Of a stretch of 40,683 bases of DNA, positions 4,479 through 11,277 are shown piece by piece. How positions within the stretch are numbered: the stretch's first letter is position 1; every line of letters begins with the position of its first letter. The notes below the pieces were generated by a model. The model was not told the origin of the DNA. It did not search any database and saw only the letters and a list, made by a program, of their open reading frames with translations. Origin of the DNA: a virus; the IMG/VR virus record IMGVR_UViG_3300028025_001187, positions 1-40,683 of that record; one strand, 5' to 3'. The position numbers were made by a program, and so were the translations under genes.

Positions 4479-5103
4479 TCTATATTGCAAGGCAGGAGGA
4501 GCGAGCAAGGGCTATGCAGATGCCGGCTTTGATGTTGTAGGTATAGATATCAAGAAGCAGAAGCGATATCCCTATGAGTTCATCCAAGCAGACTGCCTTG
4601 AGATCATCAAGGATCTTGATTACCTACGCACCTTTGATGTAATAGCTGCAAGCCCACCTTGCCAGACTCATTCACGCACCAAGCATTTAAGAAACGCTCA
4701 AGGTAAATCAACCGACAAGGTAGACCTTATCCCTCAGACAAGGCAAGCCTTGATCGAGTCCGGTAAGCCATACATAATAGAGAATGTTCCTGGTGCTCCA
4801 CTGGTAGATCCGGTCCAGTTCTGTGGTTCATCCTTCGGGTTAAAGGTACGCAGACATAGACTCTTCGAGTCCAGTATCAAGATAGTTGGATCTATCTGCA
4901 ACCATAAGACACAAGGTAAACCGGTTGGTATCTATGGATCTATGCGTGATGAGATCCCTCAAGGGGGACACACTGCCAAGTCAATAGAGGAAGCGCGGGA
5001 AGCGATGGGAATTGACTGGATGATCTGGGGAGAATTGGTAGAAGCAATACCGCCACGCTATACCTATGAGATAGGCAAGCAGTTACTATCCGTGTTACAA
5101 TAG
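4465..5103 (+). CDS. DNA (cytosine-5-)-methyltransferase, 212 aa
   Basis: Transfers a methyl group from S-adenosylmethionine to C5 of cytosine in DNA. Motif I is degenerate but recognisable at LLDLYCKAGGASKGY. Motif IV is ASPPCQTHS, with catalytic Cys near residue 66, motif VI is ENVPG (about 106-110), and RRHRLF (129-134) corresponds to motif VIII. It is much shorter than usual (about 330-400 aa) and lacks a clear target-recognition domain, as in many phage versions. The ATG at 4465 overlaps the transglycosylase stop; 4456 is an alternative start. It probably protects phage DNA from host restriction and may be an orphan enzyme. Last gene of the rightward early unit. Confidence 0.85.
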   Translation: MRLLDLYCKAGGASKGYADAGFDVVGIDIKKQKRYPYEFIQADCLEIIKDLDYLRTFDVIAASPPCQTHSRTKHLRNAQGKSTDKVDLIPQTRQALIESGKPYIIENVPGAPLVDPVQFCGSSFGLKVRRHRLFESSIKIVGSICNHKTQGKPVGIYGSMRDEIPQGGHTAKSIEEAREAMGIDWMIWGELVEAIPPRYTYEIGKQLLSVLQ

Positions 5104-5126
5104 TTTTGTTTCCTTCCAGCACAACC

Positions 5127-5161
5127 TAGCCCTCACCGTTACCTCTTTCCGGTGGGGGTTA
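5127..5161. terminator. Bidirectional terminator hairpin between converging operons
   Basis: A 12-bp stem (5127-5138 with 5150-5161, two G-U pairs) with an 11-base loop lies between the end of the methyltransferase gene and the end of the leftward FmdB-like gene. The plus strand lacks a long U-run, but the stem is long and its position between convergent units is what a shared terminator needs. Confidence 0.65.
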
Positions 5162-5166
5162 GTGCT

Positions 5167-5337
5167 TTATCCACCGTTACTGTAGAACCCTGGACCCTTA
5201 AAGGTGATAGCGGGAGAGGACCAAGTACGAGACATAGACTGGTAGCAATCAGTACATACAGGAGCAATGATCTCAGCGTGGATAGACTGTTCGATCTCTC
5301 TGGTGCTACCGCACTCACACTTAAAAGCATAGATCAT
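5167..5337 (-). CDS. FmdB-like zinc-ribbon protein, 56 aa
   Basis: Matches the FmdB-type ribbon: an N-terminal YAFKCECG knuckle (residues 3-10), a second knuckle CTDC (28-31), then the family's characteristic end, RTWSSPAITFKGPGFYSNGG (compare VFSAPGIVFKGSGFY). Such ribbons bind one zinc and are thought to regulate transcription or bind protein partners. Start overlaps the upstream stop (ATGA). Last gene of the leftward replication operon, just before the terminator at 5127-5161. Cellular FmdB proteins are somewhat longer (about 60-110 aa); this one keeps only the core. Confidence 0.75.
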   Translation of the reverse strand: MIYAFKCECGSTREIEQSIHAEIIAPVCTDCYQSMSRTWSSPAITFKGPGFYSNGG

Positions 5338-5717
5338 AGCTTTACTGCCTCTTCTATATCTAAGTAACCTACTAACTTGTAAATCTTATCCTTGTTATCA
5401 AACTCGGTAGACACTGGCATCACTTGTGTATACCATTTAGGTTCTGGTAGATCCATAAGATCAAAAGAATAGATACCAAGTGGAGTCGAGTTGATGTAGT
5501 ACGGAATCAGATCTCGTTCTGCTGCCTGAGTGATGAGCTTGCGGTACTTCATCTCTTCGATAAGCAAGGTCTGATAGTGAGTCTGTCTGCATTTAAGTTC
5601 GATATAGTGGGCAGCCTTCTGGCTGGTGCAGTCATAAGAATCATAGATCCCTGGACTCTTAACTAAGTCAGGGTAGAGACTGCCTTTGAGATAGTTAAAT
5701 AACTCTTCTTCTTTCAT
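5334..5717 (-). CDS. Putative PD-(D/E)XK nuclease-like protein, 127 aa
   Basis: A candidate restriction-like fold: acidic residues (Asp26/Asp29 in YDSYDC), then HYIELKCR with the E-x-K pair (Glu40, Lys42), followed by a helix (TLLIEEMKYRKLI) that often carries a supporting Lys. The remainder is beta-rich and ends in LVGYLDIEEAVKL. Overlaps the sigma-like gene by four bases (ATGA). Could be a recombination or DNA-degrading nuclease, or a non-catalytic relative. The E-x-K pattern alone is weak evidence, so the family call is tentative. Confidence 0.5.
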   Translation of the reverse strand: MKEEELFNYLKGSLYPDLVKSPGIYDSYDCTSQKAAHYIELKCRQTHYQTLLIEEMKYRKLITQAAERDLIPYYINSTPLGIYSFDLMDLPEPKWYTQVMPVSTEFDNKDKIYKLVGYLDIEEAVKL

Positions 5718-6346
5718 CTAAACGGTGTCTCCCCGCCTAGTTCTTCTTGCAATCTACGCAATGAGTTGGTACATCTACGATCAGCAGTGGATACTGCACA
5801 CTCTAGGAACGATGCTATCTGCTGCAGCGTAGCGTTCTCATAGTGGCGCATACGCAATACCGCTTGGTCCTTCTCATCTAATTCGAGATAAGCCTTCTTA
5901 ATATCTATCAGGCTAGCAAGTAGGTTGCCACCTTCTGCTGGGCTAGATGAACCGCGTGGTTGGCCATCCTTGATCATCTCTTGTGCCTGCTCTAGCACAG
6001 CACCACTTACGATGGATGCAATAACAAAGGGTAGTAGCTGGCCAAGCATTAAGGTTTCGTAGTAAGCCTCATCCATCAACTGATAGCCGGACTTGTTAGC
6101 CTTCTCCTTGCGTGCATAGCGTTCTGCTGCACGCCTCATCTGCCAAGCGATGCGCTTCTCATTATGCTCTAGCTGTTTGGCATCTTCAACACTCATCTGC
6201 TCGGTGATGTAATCATTACGGGTGATGGCCCAGGCAATACACTCCTGAGTTATATCATCCCTTTCAACCCAATGCTTATAGCGCCGATGGATTGCATAAG
6301 CAACCGATGGCGCTAACTCATAAACAATAGGATGCAGTTCACTCAC
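5714..6346 (-). CDS. Sigma-70-like RNA polymerase factor, 210 aa
   Basis: The N-terminal part resembles sigma region 2 (HPIVYELAPSVAYAIHRRY then RDDITQECIAWAI, as in ECF-type factors). The C-terminal part is a clear region 4 helix-turn-helix: LDEKDQAVLRMRHYENATLQ, then QIASFLECAVSTADRRCTNS. It would bind core RNA polymerase and a promoter -35 element, redirecting transcription to phage promoters. A Gly/Ser-rich linker joins the two domains. I place the start at GTG 6346, which overlaps the upstream gene by eight bases; an ATG at 6379 would give 221 aa and a 41-base overlap. Late promoters are a plausible target, but I cannot see a shared motif that proves it. Confidence 0.75.
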   Translation of the reverse strand: MSELHPIVYELAPSVAYAIHRRYKHWVERDDITQECIAWAITRNDYITEQMSVEDAKQLEHNEKRIAWQMRRAAERYARKEKANKSGYQLMDEAYYETLMLGQLLPFVIASIVSGAVLEQAQEMIKDGQPRGSSSPAEGGNLLASLIDIKKAYLELDEKDQAVLRMRHYENATLQQIASFLECAVSTADRRCTNSLRRLQEELGGETPFR

Positions 6347-6740
6347 AGTCTGTGTCTTCAACCTCTGGCCATACACCATCTAAGACCATCATTGCAATAG
6401 CAGAGTAGTTCAATAGATCGAGGAATGAATCACGCAAGGACTCATTGCTAGGCTTAACATCTGAGTCAACCAAGTTGTTGATGCGAGCTATCTTATCCCA
6501 CATACGTACACGCAGACCATTAAGTGGTCCACCTGGTGAGTGAGCAATATTCTTTGGGCCGTAGTCGTGATGCTTACGGATAAGTAAATTACCTGCTGCA
6601 TCCATAATACGCCAGACATCAGTAGCAAACTCAGGGTTTACCTTGTCGGTGTAGGGCGCAGTAGAACTGTCTCTGTCTCCGTATTGATCTCTAGGATCTG
6701 GAAGCCCATATGCTGCAAAGTCTGTATCATCTGTAGCCAT
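6339..6740 (-). CDS. DUF1599/Nmad1-like nucleotide-modification protein, 133 aa
   Basis: Matches the DUF1599 (Nmad1-like) pattern: KHHDYGPKNI near residues 56-65, GLRVRMWDKIARINNLV near 75-91, and a C-terminal SLRDSFLDLLNYSAIAMMVL helix. The family is helical, metal-dependent in related folds, and linked by genome context to modified nucleotides in phages; its exact reaction is unclear. The first 40 residues are a disordered, Asp/Pro-rich extension. It lies between the sigma-like factor and primase genes. With the methyltransferase it hints at altered phage DNA or nucleotide pools, but modification is not shown. Confidence 0.75.
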   Translation of the reverse strand: MATDDTDFAAYGLPDPRDQYGDRDSSTAPYTDKVNPEFATDVWRIMDAAGNLLIRKHHDYGPKNIAHSPGGPLNGLRVRMWDKIARINNLVDSDVKPSNESLRDSFLDLLNYSAIAMMVLDGVWPEVEDTDCE

Positions 6741-6750
6741 TCGTCTCTAC

Positions 6751-7401
6751 TCATCCTTTCGGTTCGCCCACTAGCAGGGTTCTGGTGGCATCTGCACCAT
6801 ATGCTAAGTAGTGATCGTTAATATCCATACCAGGTGGTAGTGTAACAATAGTTGAGTTTAATATCTCGTTGGCGACACGCTTAGAGAAGTCAGCACCTGG
6901 GTTACTGCCATCCTCTTTGATGTCGTTATCGCCTACAACAAAGACTGTTTCATATCCTGTAAATAACTTCGGGAAGTGTGGCTTCCAAGACTGAACTCCT
7001 GGTACACCCACTGCTGGTATACCCAGCATCCCGCTAGTGATGACCGCATCTAGTTCACCTTCGCAGATAACTATATGAGGTGATAGTGGTATCACATCTG
7101 AGACATTGTAAAGGTGTGCCTTCTGTCCAGTAGGTGAGCCATACTTAGGTTTGCCATCATCTAAACGCCGAAACTTAAAGCCTACGCAACTGCCACCGGC
7201 GGTGATGTAAGGGATAGAGATCCATCCTTCATACATCTCGTGACCATTCAGTGGATCGGTCACCGTGCCTAGTTGGAACTTAGCTGCTACAAGTTCAGAG
7301 ATCCCACGTTCGTCTAGTGCGACCAGAGTTTCCGGACTTACCTCTTGGGCGTATCGCTGCGCCGCTTCCAGTAGCAATTTCGACTGCGCGTTTGAGGCCA
7401 T
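6751..7401 (-). CDS. DNA primase, TOPRIM catalytic part, 216 aa
   Basis: DnaG-type primases make RNA primers. The TOPRIM domain is present: VICEGELDA, with its catalytic Glu near residue 114, and the metal-binding DxD in VVGDNDIK (Asp158, Asp160). The N terminus carries the typical RNA-polymerase subdomain start (YAQEV...LDERGISELVAAKFQLG). The zinc-binding domain is encoded by the separate upstream gene 7295-7672; the two overlap by 107 bases in different frames. No C-terminal helicase-interaction domain is visible, so the enzyme is a minimal, two-piece primase. Works with the DnaB-like ATPase at 8585-9439. Confidence 0.85.
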   Translation of the reverse strand: MASNAQSKLLLEAAQRYAQEVSPETLVALDERGISELVAAKFQLGTVTDPLNGHEMYEGWISIPYITAGGSCVGFKFRRLDDGKPKYGSPTGQKAHLYNVSDVIPLSPHIVICEGELDAVITSGMLGIPAVGVPGVQSWKPHFPKLFTGYETVFVVGDNDIKEDGSNPGADFSKRVANEILNSTIVTLPPGMDINDHYLAYGADATRTLLVGEPKG

Positions 7402-7672
7402 CCCTAAACTCCAAGTTCTCTATGATGCAGACTATGTTGACTGCGTTGCCACCTCTACCGCAAGTGTGGCAAAAGTATAAGTTCTTATATGTGTTGATTA
7501 CGGCAGACCTACGTGTGTCACTATGCAAGCAACACTTAACTGATACATCCTGTCCTTCTCGTACTTCCCCACCGAAGTAGGTAACGATTGGACCTATGGG
7601 GATTGAGTTTGCATCAGTGGAGCCGGAACTCCCTTTGCCTTTACCCAACCTTGACCAGTCTTGTGCTGACAT
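7295..7672 (-). CDS. DNA primase, zinc-binding part (CHC2-type), 125 aa
   Basis: Carries a CHC2 zinc site: Cys47-x2-His50, then Cys68-x2-Cys71 in LYFCHTCGRGG, the DnaG motif that reads template DNA. The C-terminal tail is Gly/Arg-rich and disordered (RPRGKSGNSGRTRRT). I prefer the ATG at 7672, which has GAAGGG five bases upstream, to the GTG at 7678. Its 5' end overlaps the previous zinc gene (7594-7767) and its 3' end overlaps the TOPRIM gene, each in another frame. No canonical slippery heptamer is visible, so I read them as two separate subunits. Confidence 0.8.
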   Translation of the reverse strand: MSAQDWSRLGKGKGSSGSTDANSIPIGPIVTYFGGEVREGQDVSVKCCLHSDTRRSAVINTYKNLYFCHTCGRGGNAVNIVCIIENLEFRDGLKRAVEIATGSGAAIRPRGKSGNSGRTRRTWDL

Positions 7673-7767
7673 ACACACCCTTCACACTTCTCGTGCCAGT
7701 GTGCAGCACGCTTGAGATGGTTCAGTGAGTTCTCTTCACCTGCCTTGGTACAGTAATCGCAGATCAT
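7594..7767 (-). CDS. Zinc-finger microprotein overlapping the primase gene, 57 aa
   Basis: Starts in an ATGA overlap with the upstream gene. Cys3-x2-Cys6 (CDYC) is followed by a helix containing His18, His24 and His26, and then CEGCVCQH (from residue 28), which offers more than enough ligands for one zinc. The C-terminal 24 residues are basic and Pro/Gln-rich. They share about 79 bases with the first part of the primase zinc gene in another frame. Similar CxxC...CxGCxCQH proteins sit beside primase genes in other actinophages as far as I recall; function unknown. Confidence 0.65.
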   Translation of the reverse strand: MICDYCTKAGEENSLNHLKRAAHWHEKCEGCVCQHKTGQGWVKAKGVPAPLMQTQSP

Positions 7768-7931
7768 TCTTCTACCTTCTTGCTCTCTAGTTCTTGTTGA
7801 CCCTTCTGCCAGGCAACGCCTGCATCAAAGCCAGCGTTGTACCCTTGATCGAAGGACTCACTCTTTGCAGATTCATAACCTAGCCCAGCTAATCTTTTAC
7901 GATTCTCAGGTAGGCCGATCTTGGTTGTCAT
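7764..7931 (-). CDS. Hypothetical small protein, 55 aa
   Basis: Coupled on both sides (ATGA junctions at 7764-7767 and 7928-7931). The N-terminal part is basic (TTKIGLPENRKRLAGLGYE). The middle contains a Gly-rich helix with a repeated G-x3-G spacing (YNAGFDAGVAWQKG) and the end is a charged, Glu/Lys-rich tail. It may form a short coiled coil. No metal site or membrane segment. Lies in the primase-resolvase stretch of the replication operon; family not recognised. Confidence 0.6.
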   Translation of the reverse strand: MTTKIGLPENRKRLAGLGYESAKSESFDQGYNAGFDAGVAWQKGQQELESKKVEE

Positions 7932-8077
7932 ACTTTCTTTGCCCTCTTCTTAGGTGCAGGCTTTTCAGCAACGTACTCTTCGACTGCTTCTTCAGCATCA
8001 GCTTCTACGATTGCTTCTTCTAATACTTTTGGAATCAGGATCTCTGATGTGGTGATACTACCTTCTGGTACTGGCAT
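7928..8077 (-). CDS. Hypothetical acidic protein with Lys-rich tail, 49 aa
   Basis: A short gene in the chain between the resolvase and the previous gene, starting at a TAATG overlap. It has an acidic helix (LEEAIVEADAEEAVEEYVA) followed by a basic, Lys/Pro-rich tail (EKPAPKKRAKKV). Opposite charges at the two ends suggest that it could bridge a basic and an acidic partner, such as DNA and a protein. No known family. The gene is supported mainly by its exact start and stop junctions. Confidence 0.55.
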   Translation of the reverse strand: MPVPEGSITTSEILIPKVLEEAIVEADAEEAVEEYVAEKPAPKKRAKKV

Positions 8078-8427
8078 TATTGCTTCTCCTTTAGCCATTG
8101 TGCTAGGTCCTGAATGACCCAGGCTTGATCTATTGAAGCGTTGCGACGCTTAACTATCACATAAGACAGTGGCACTTCCCCAATACCACGAGCCTTAGCG
8201 TAGTTAAGCGCCTCAACTTGTGCTTCTCTCCAGAACTCAGGCAACGAAAGAGTTGCTCGGTTCTTGAGTTCAAGGATGTAAGTCTGTCCCGCGATAACAG
8301 TTACGATGTCGCCTTCATCCTTTGCCCCAGCTTTAGTCAGACGTTCTGCAATGGCACCCATCTTACGTAGCCACTTCATTACATCTGTCTCAAACTGAGA
8401 ACCCTTAGTCTTGTTGTACTGACTCAT
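8077..8427 (-). CDS. Holliday-junction resolvase-like PD-(D/E)XK nuclease, 116 aa
   Basis: Has the complete catalytic order of Hjc/Hje-type resolvases: Glu13 in GSQFETDVMKWL, Asp40 in AGAKDEGDIV, and Glu53-x-Lys55 in YILELKNR. Hjc-type enzymes cut four-way DNA junctions that form during recombination and packaging. The length of about 115 aa fits the family well. It would resolve branched replication or recombination intermediates before DNA is packaged by the terminase. Its start lies 23 bases inside the preceding gene. A related VSR-type or restriction endonuclease function is possible. Confidence 0.8.
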   Translation of the reverse strand: MSQYNKTKGSQFETDVMKWLRKMGAIAERLTKAGAKDEGDIVTVIAGQTYILELKNRATLSLPEFWREAQVEALNYAKARGIGEVPLSYVIVKRRNASIDQAWVIQDLAQWLKEKQ

Positions 8428-8572
8428 CTACCAGTACAACCTTGTTGATCTTATAGATGACGTTGCCTTCTTCATCCTTAACTAGTTCGACAACACCAGA
8501 TTGAAGCAGAGCACCAACGAAGTTGGTCAAGTCTACCTTGATCGCATCTATCTGTTCTTGTAAGTCAGCCAT
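8405..8572 (-). CDS. Hypothetical small protein, 55 aa
   Basis: Lies between the DnaB-like and resolvase genes and overlaps the resolvase start by 23 bases. It has a helical N terminus (ADLQEQIDAIKVDLTNFVGALLQ), possibly a short coiled coil, then a beta hairpin-like segment (VVELVKDEEGNVIYKINKVVLVDE). The helix followed by a charged hairpin resembles a winged-helix fragment, but it is too short to be sure. No known family. Probably a small partner of the replication proteins. Confidence 0.6.
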   Translation of the reverse strand: MADLQEQIDAIKVDLTNFVGALLQSGVVELVKDEEGNVIYKINKVVLVDESVQQD

Positions 8573-8584
8573 TTAATTCCCTAT

Positions 8585-9439
8585 CTATTGTTGGACTATG
8601 TAGTCGCCTTGATATCCACTTACTGCATCGTTTCTTAGCATAACACCCCACGCATTTTTATCAGATATCTGACAAGCAGCGTAGTTGACAAATAGTGTTA
8701 CGTAATCCTTACCATCTGCAGCGTGTGGACCAAAGCGGTTCTTTACTGCAGCTACCTTCAATTCACCATTGGATGGGTCATAGCCCAGCGTTAGGATCAG
8801 CGCCGGTAACTGACTCACCTTGCCGTGAATAGCACGTCTAGCAGGTGGGTTAGATGGTAATCCATACTCACTCTGCTCAGATACGTGGTGTAGCACAAGT
8901 ACGCAGGCTTCAGTCTTACGTGCCATATCGTGCAGTTCCATCATTATCGCACGCAAGCCAGCCCACTCATTGTCAGTCTCTGCTGCAACGTTCATTAAGT
9001 TGTCTATAACAATTAACTCTGGAGCGTGACCATAGAGTTCTACATATGCTCTGATCTCTAACTCGATATCATCTAGTGATGGTGACGAATCAAAGACCCA
9101 TTTAATATGTTCTAGTTTCCCAAAGTGTTTATCGTAGTAGTGCTTATCCTTAGACAAGTTTAGCTCCACCGATACTTGCGAGTGACCAGAGGCAACAGAT
9201 GCTGCTCTCATCATCACAGTTGTAGTATCAGTATCTGCCGAGAAGAAGAGCGTTGATACATCTGCCTTCATTGCATAGACAAGTGCAAACATAGACTTAC
9301 CAGCGTTAGGTGCCGCAGCTACCATACAGACTTGTCCTCGTCGGAACTTAATCTGCTTCATTGACAGTGCCTGCCACACGTCAGGAAGTGGTGTTGCCTT
9401 GGTAAGCACCCCACTCCAAGCGCGTGATAAGTCAAGCAA
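8585..9439 (-). CDS. DnaB-like RecA-fold replicative ATPase, 284 aa
   Basis: A P-loop ATPase of the RecA/DnaB group. Walker A is AAPNAGKS (residues 42-49) and Walker B is ELIVIDNL (141-148), followed by VLVLHHVSEQ, the sensor motif of DnaB-type helicases. The N-terminal domain of DnaB is missing, so it resembles the single-domain helicases common in phages (compare RepA-like proteins). It would unwind the phage fork, or load at the origin, with the two-piece primase encoded downstream. Overlaps the WhiB gene by eight bases. A RadA-like recombination ATPase is the main alternative. Confidence 0.75.
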   Translation of the reverse strand: MLDLSRAWSGVLTKATPLPDVWQALSMKQIKFRRGQVCMVAAAPNAGKSMFALVYAMKADVSTLFFSADTDTTTVMMRAASVASGHSQVSVELNLSKDKHYYDKHFGKLEHIKWVFDSSPSLDDIELEIRAYVELYGHAPELIVIDNLMNVAAETDNEWAGLRAIMMELHDMARKTEACVLVLHHVSEQSEYGLPSNPPARRAIHGKVSQLPALILTLGYDPSNGELKVAAVKNRFGPHAADGKDYVTLFVNYAACQISDKNAWGVMLRNDAVSGYQGDYIVQQ

Positions 9440-9698
9440 CTTCTTCCCCCTTTATTTTTATTCGTCGTTCACGTCGAACTAATCTGCGTTGGCCTTCATT
9501 CAGGCCACCCCATATACCAAACGTTTCATTCTGTATTCCCCACTCAGCACACTCGCTCTGGTGAGGACACCTTCTACAGATAGATTTGGCAGTAGCAACT
9601 TCAATCGTGTTGCGACTTGCAGCATCATTTTCAGGAAACCAAAAGTCGCCACCGACTGTAGCGCAAGCAGGGTTCTCATAGAACCGAGGCTCGCGCAC
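9432..9698 (-). CDS. WhiB-family transcriptional regulator, 88 aa
   Basis: Contains the four cysteines that hold a [4Fe-4S] cluster: Cys12, then Cys41-x2-Cys44-x5-Cys50. The turn GIWGG (61-65) and a basic C-terminal tail (RRLVRRERRIKIKG) complete the WhiB signature. WhiB proteins bind region 4 of the primary sigma factor and alter promoter choice. Phage copies are known to repress host whiB genes. Its presence is the best evidence for an actinobacterial host. It is encoded upstream of the DnaB-like gene and may redirect host transcription early in infection. Confidence 0.9.
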   Translation of the reverse strand: MREPRFYENPACATVGGDFWFPENDAASRNTIEVATAKSICRRCPHQSECAEWGIQNETFGIWGGLNEGQRRLVRRERRIKIKGEEVA

Positions 9699-9701
9699 CG
9701 A

Positions 9702-10073
9702 TCATCGAACCCAGATAGTTTCGCACTTGTCTGTTGCACCCTTTGGTGCAGCACACATATATCCAGTCCAAGGTCCACGAGCTGATGTACCAGTACGTAG
9801 AGCCATCACTCCGTGACGACAGGTTTGCGCTCCATCTGATGCAGGAGCAACTGGTGTTGCGTTAAATGCTGCAGCAACTGATGCAACTGTTGGTGCTGCT
9901 GGTGCTGCTGCGCTGGCACCTAGTTCAACACCGGTTGCCTTGATGTTAAGTGCGTTCATAGCAAGATCTGCTAGTCCAGATTCTAGTTCTGTAACTGATG
10001 CAGCATAAAGATTGATAAGTGTTCCATCAGGTAACTTGTAATTAACCTGGAACTTTGTTCCTTCTGTAGCCAT
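9702..10073 (-). CDS. Hypothetical protein, possible ssDNA-binding partner, 123 aa
   Basis: Begins with a beta-rich segment (TKFQVNYKLPDGTLINLY), has an Ala/Pro/Val-rich, probably disordered middle (SAAAPAAPTVASVAAAF), and ends with CRHG ... GPWTGYMCAAP...CETIWVR. The three end cysteines and one His could form a zinc ribbon. It lies one base from the Cas4-type exonuclease gene, as SSB or recombinase partners often do. I therefore suggest a DNA-binding helper role, but nothing in it matches a known OB fold clearly. Confidence 0.5.
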   Translation of the reverse strand: MATEGTKFQVNYKLPDGTLINLYAASVTELESGLADLAMNALNIKATGVELGASAAAPAAPTVASVAAAFNATPVAPASDGAQTCRHGVMALRTGTSARGPWTGYMCAAPKGATDKCETIWVR

Positions 10074-11030
10074 TTATTTTCCTCCACTAGGTTTGATGTT
10101 GAGCCTTGCAGTTTCTTGTCCAACACTTACTGGGACATAACCAATAAGTTCTTTCACTTTATCTTTGTCAACTGTCTCACGACCTTTGATCTTTGTCCAA
10201 CTGATTTCAATACCACTGGCTGTGACACCAACGGTTCCCTCGAAAGAAGTCTTGATTGAATCTCTCTCAGTTTCCAACTCTTTAATCTTTGCATCTAATT
10301 GTAGAAAGTGCAAAGCGTTCTTGTCAATTTGTTCGTCCTCAATCACTACTTCACTAAGGACGATATGTTCTTTTTTTAAGCCAACACAACCCATCGTTCC
10401 TGATGCGTCGTAGTACTGGCAGTAGTGCTTACAGAATGATTCATCCTTCTCAGGTTCTGGAGCTGACTCCATCCTCTTGATCTCAGTTAACCACTCCATA
10501 GCTTCTAGTGCAACATCTTCATCGTAAGGTTCTGAGTGAACTTTGACATCCTTCTCAGCACCATCACGAGCTATAGCAACTAGGTTAACTGTGTTGACCT
10601 TGTGACCATTCTGCGATAGTAGATATCCGTAGATCTGCACCTGCCAACGCTGTTGCTTTGATGGGAAGTAAGAAAGGTTCTTGACCTTGCTAGTCTTCCA
10701 GTCAATGACAGCACCGGTGCTAGGTATAAATAGATCCACGTGTGCTTTCATATCACCGTGTTCTACTGCAGTTTCAACCAAGTAATCTTTACCATCAGGA
10801 TCTAGGTGACCGATTGCTTCTTCGATTGCAGCGTGGATAGCAGTACCCATAATTGCTGCCAACTTTGATTGGTTATCGTTAGTCTCTGGCTGTCCGTTCA
10901 ATCGGTACCAGACCTTACGACGACAGCCACCAATTTCAGATGGACCTACTTGTGTCTGAGTACTGCGATCACGAGAGGCATCTTTAGCGTGGAGCACTGT
11001 GAGTAGCAGTTCTTTTGGATCTGTAATCAT
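10074..11030 (-). CDS. Cas4/RecB-family exonuclease with Fe-S cluster, 318 aa
   Basis: PD-(D/E)XK nuclease: His66 (GTAIHAAIE), Asp99 (AHVDLF), Asp110 and Lys112 (VIDWKTSK), and the QVQIYGY motif near residues 132-138. Cys36, Cys200, Cys204 and Cys215 would bind a [4Fe-4S] cluster as in Cas4 and AddB. Cas4-like enzymes resect DNA ends for recombination. Beyond residue 230 a separate coiled helix (LDAKIKELETERDSI) and a C-terminal beta domain follow, longer than a plain Cas4. No CRISPR arrays or other cas genes are present, so it serves phage recombination rather than spacer acquisition. Confidence 0.8.
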   Translation of the reverse strand: MITDPKELLLTVLHAKDASRDRSTQTQVGPSEIGGCRRKVWYRLNGQPETNDNQSKLAAIMGTAIHAAIEEAIGHLDPDGKDYLVETAVEHGDMKAHVDLFIPSTGAVIDWKTSKVKNLSYFPSKQQRWQVQIYGYLLSQNGHKVNTVNLVAIARDGAEKDVKVHSEPYDEDVALEAMEWLTEIKRMESAPEPEKDESFCKHYCQYYDASGTMGCVGLKKEHIVLSEVVIEDEQIDKNALHFLQLDAKIKELETERDSIKTSFEGTVGVTASGIEISWTKIKGRETVDKDKVKELIGYVPVSVGQETARLNIKPSGGK

Positions 11031-11188
11031 TGCGGGTTCCTTACAATAAATGCAGCACCTGGATAGTTGGCTGCTTCTAACTGTTGTGCGATCTGCTCAC
11101 GCAGTTCTATCTCCATAAAGACTGGTGTTGCTGATCTGCGACCAGATTGTATTGCTTCCTCTATCGCATACTTCAGTGTCTTTTCCAT
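11027..11188 (-). CDS. Hypothetical helical protein, 53 aa
   Basis: Joined to the exonuclease gene by an ATGA overlap and to the upstream membrane peptide by TAATG. It begins with KTLKYAIEEAIQSGRRSA, a helix, and has an amphipathic central helix (MEIELREQIAQQLEAA) and a short C-terminal tail (YPGAAFIVRN). Composition is ordinary and no metal site is visible. Perhaps a small subunit of the nuclease, given its tight coupling, but this is inference. Confidence 0.6.
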   Translation of the reverse strand: MEKTLKYAIEEAIQSGRRSATPVFMEIELREQIAQQLEAANYPGAAFIVRNPQ

Positions 11189-11274
11189 TATCGCTTATCT
11201 CTATACTGTAGAAACGCATCGAGAGCATAAGCTGATACGAAGCCGATCAGTAATCCAAATAAAAATCCAAGCAT
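11188..11274 (-). CDS. Tiny membrane peptide, 28 aa
   Basis: A very short gene between the Ntn hydrolase and 11027-11188, coupled by TAATG. It is almost wholly one hydrophobic helix with Gly spacing (GFLFGLLIGFVSAYAL), then a charged end (DAFLQYRDKR). This resembles other tiny phage membrane peptides that alter the cell envelope. Its size makes it uncertain, but the exact TAATG junction supports it. Confidence 0.45.
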   Translation of the reverse strand: MLGFLFGLLIGFVSAYALDAFLQYRDKR

Positions 11275-11277
11275 TGT

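Noticed and set aside
5139-5367. Open frames on either strand in the gap after the methyltransferase
   Set aside because: The FmdB-like frame (5167-5337) has a family match and start junction; the others are shadows across the terminator.
9500-9778. Second minus-strand frame over the WhiB gene
   Set aside because: No motifs, and WhiB has the full cysteine signature in the other frame.
10074-11030. Cas4-like exonuclease taken as a sign of a phage CRISPR system
   Set aside because: No repeats, Cas1 or Cas2 are present; Cas4-like nucleases are common in phage recombination.
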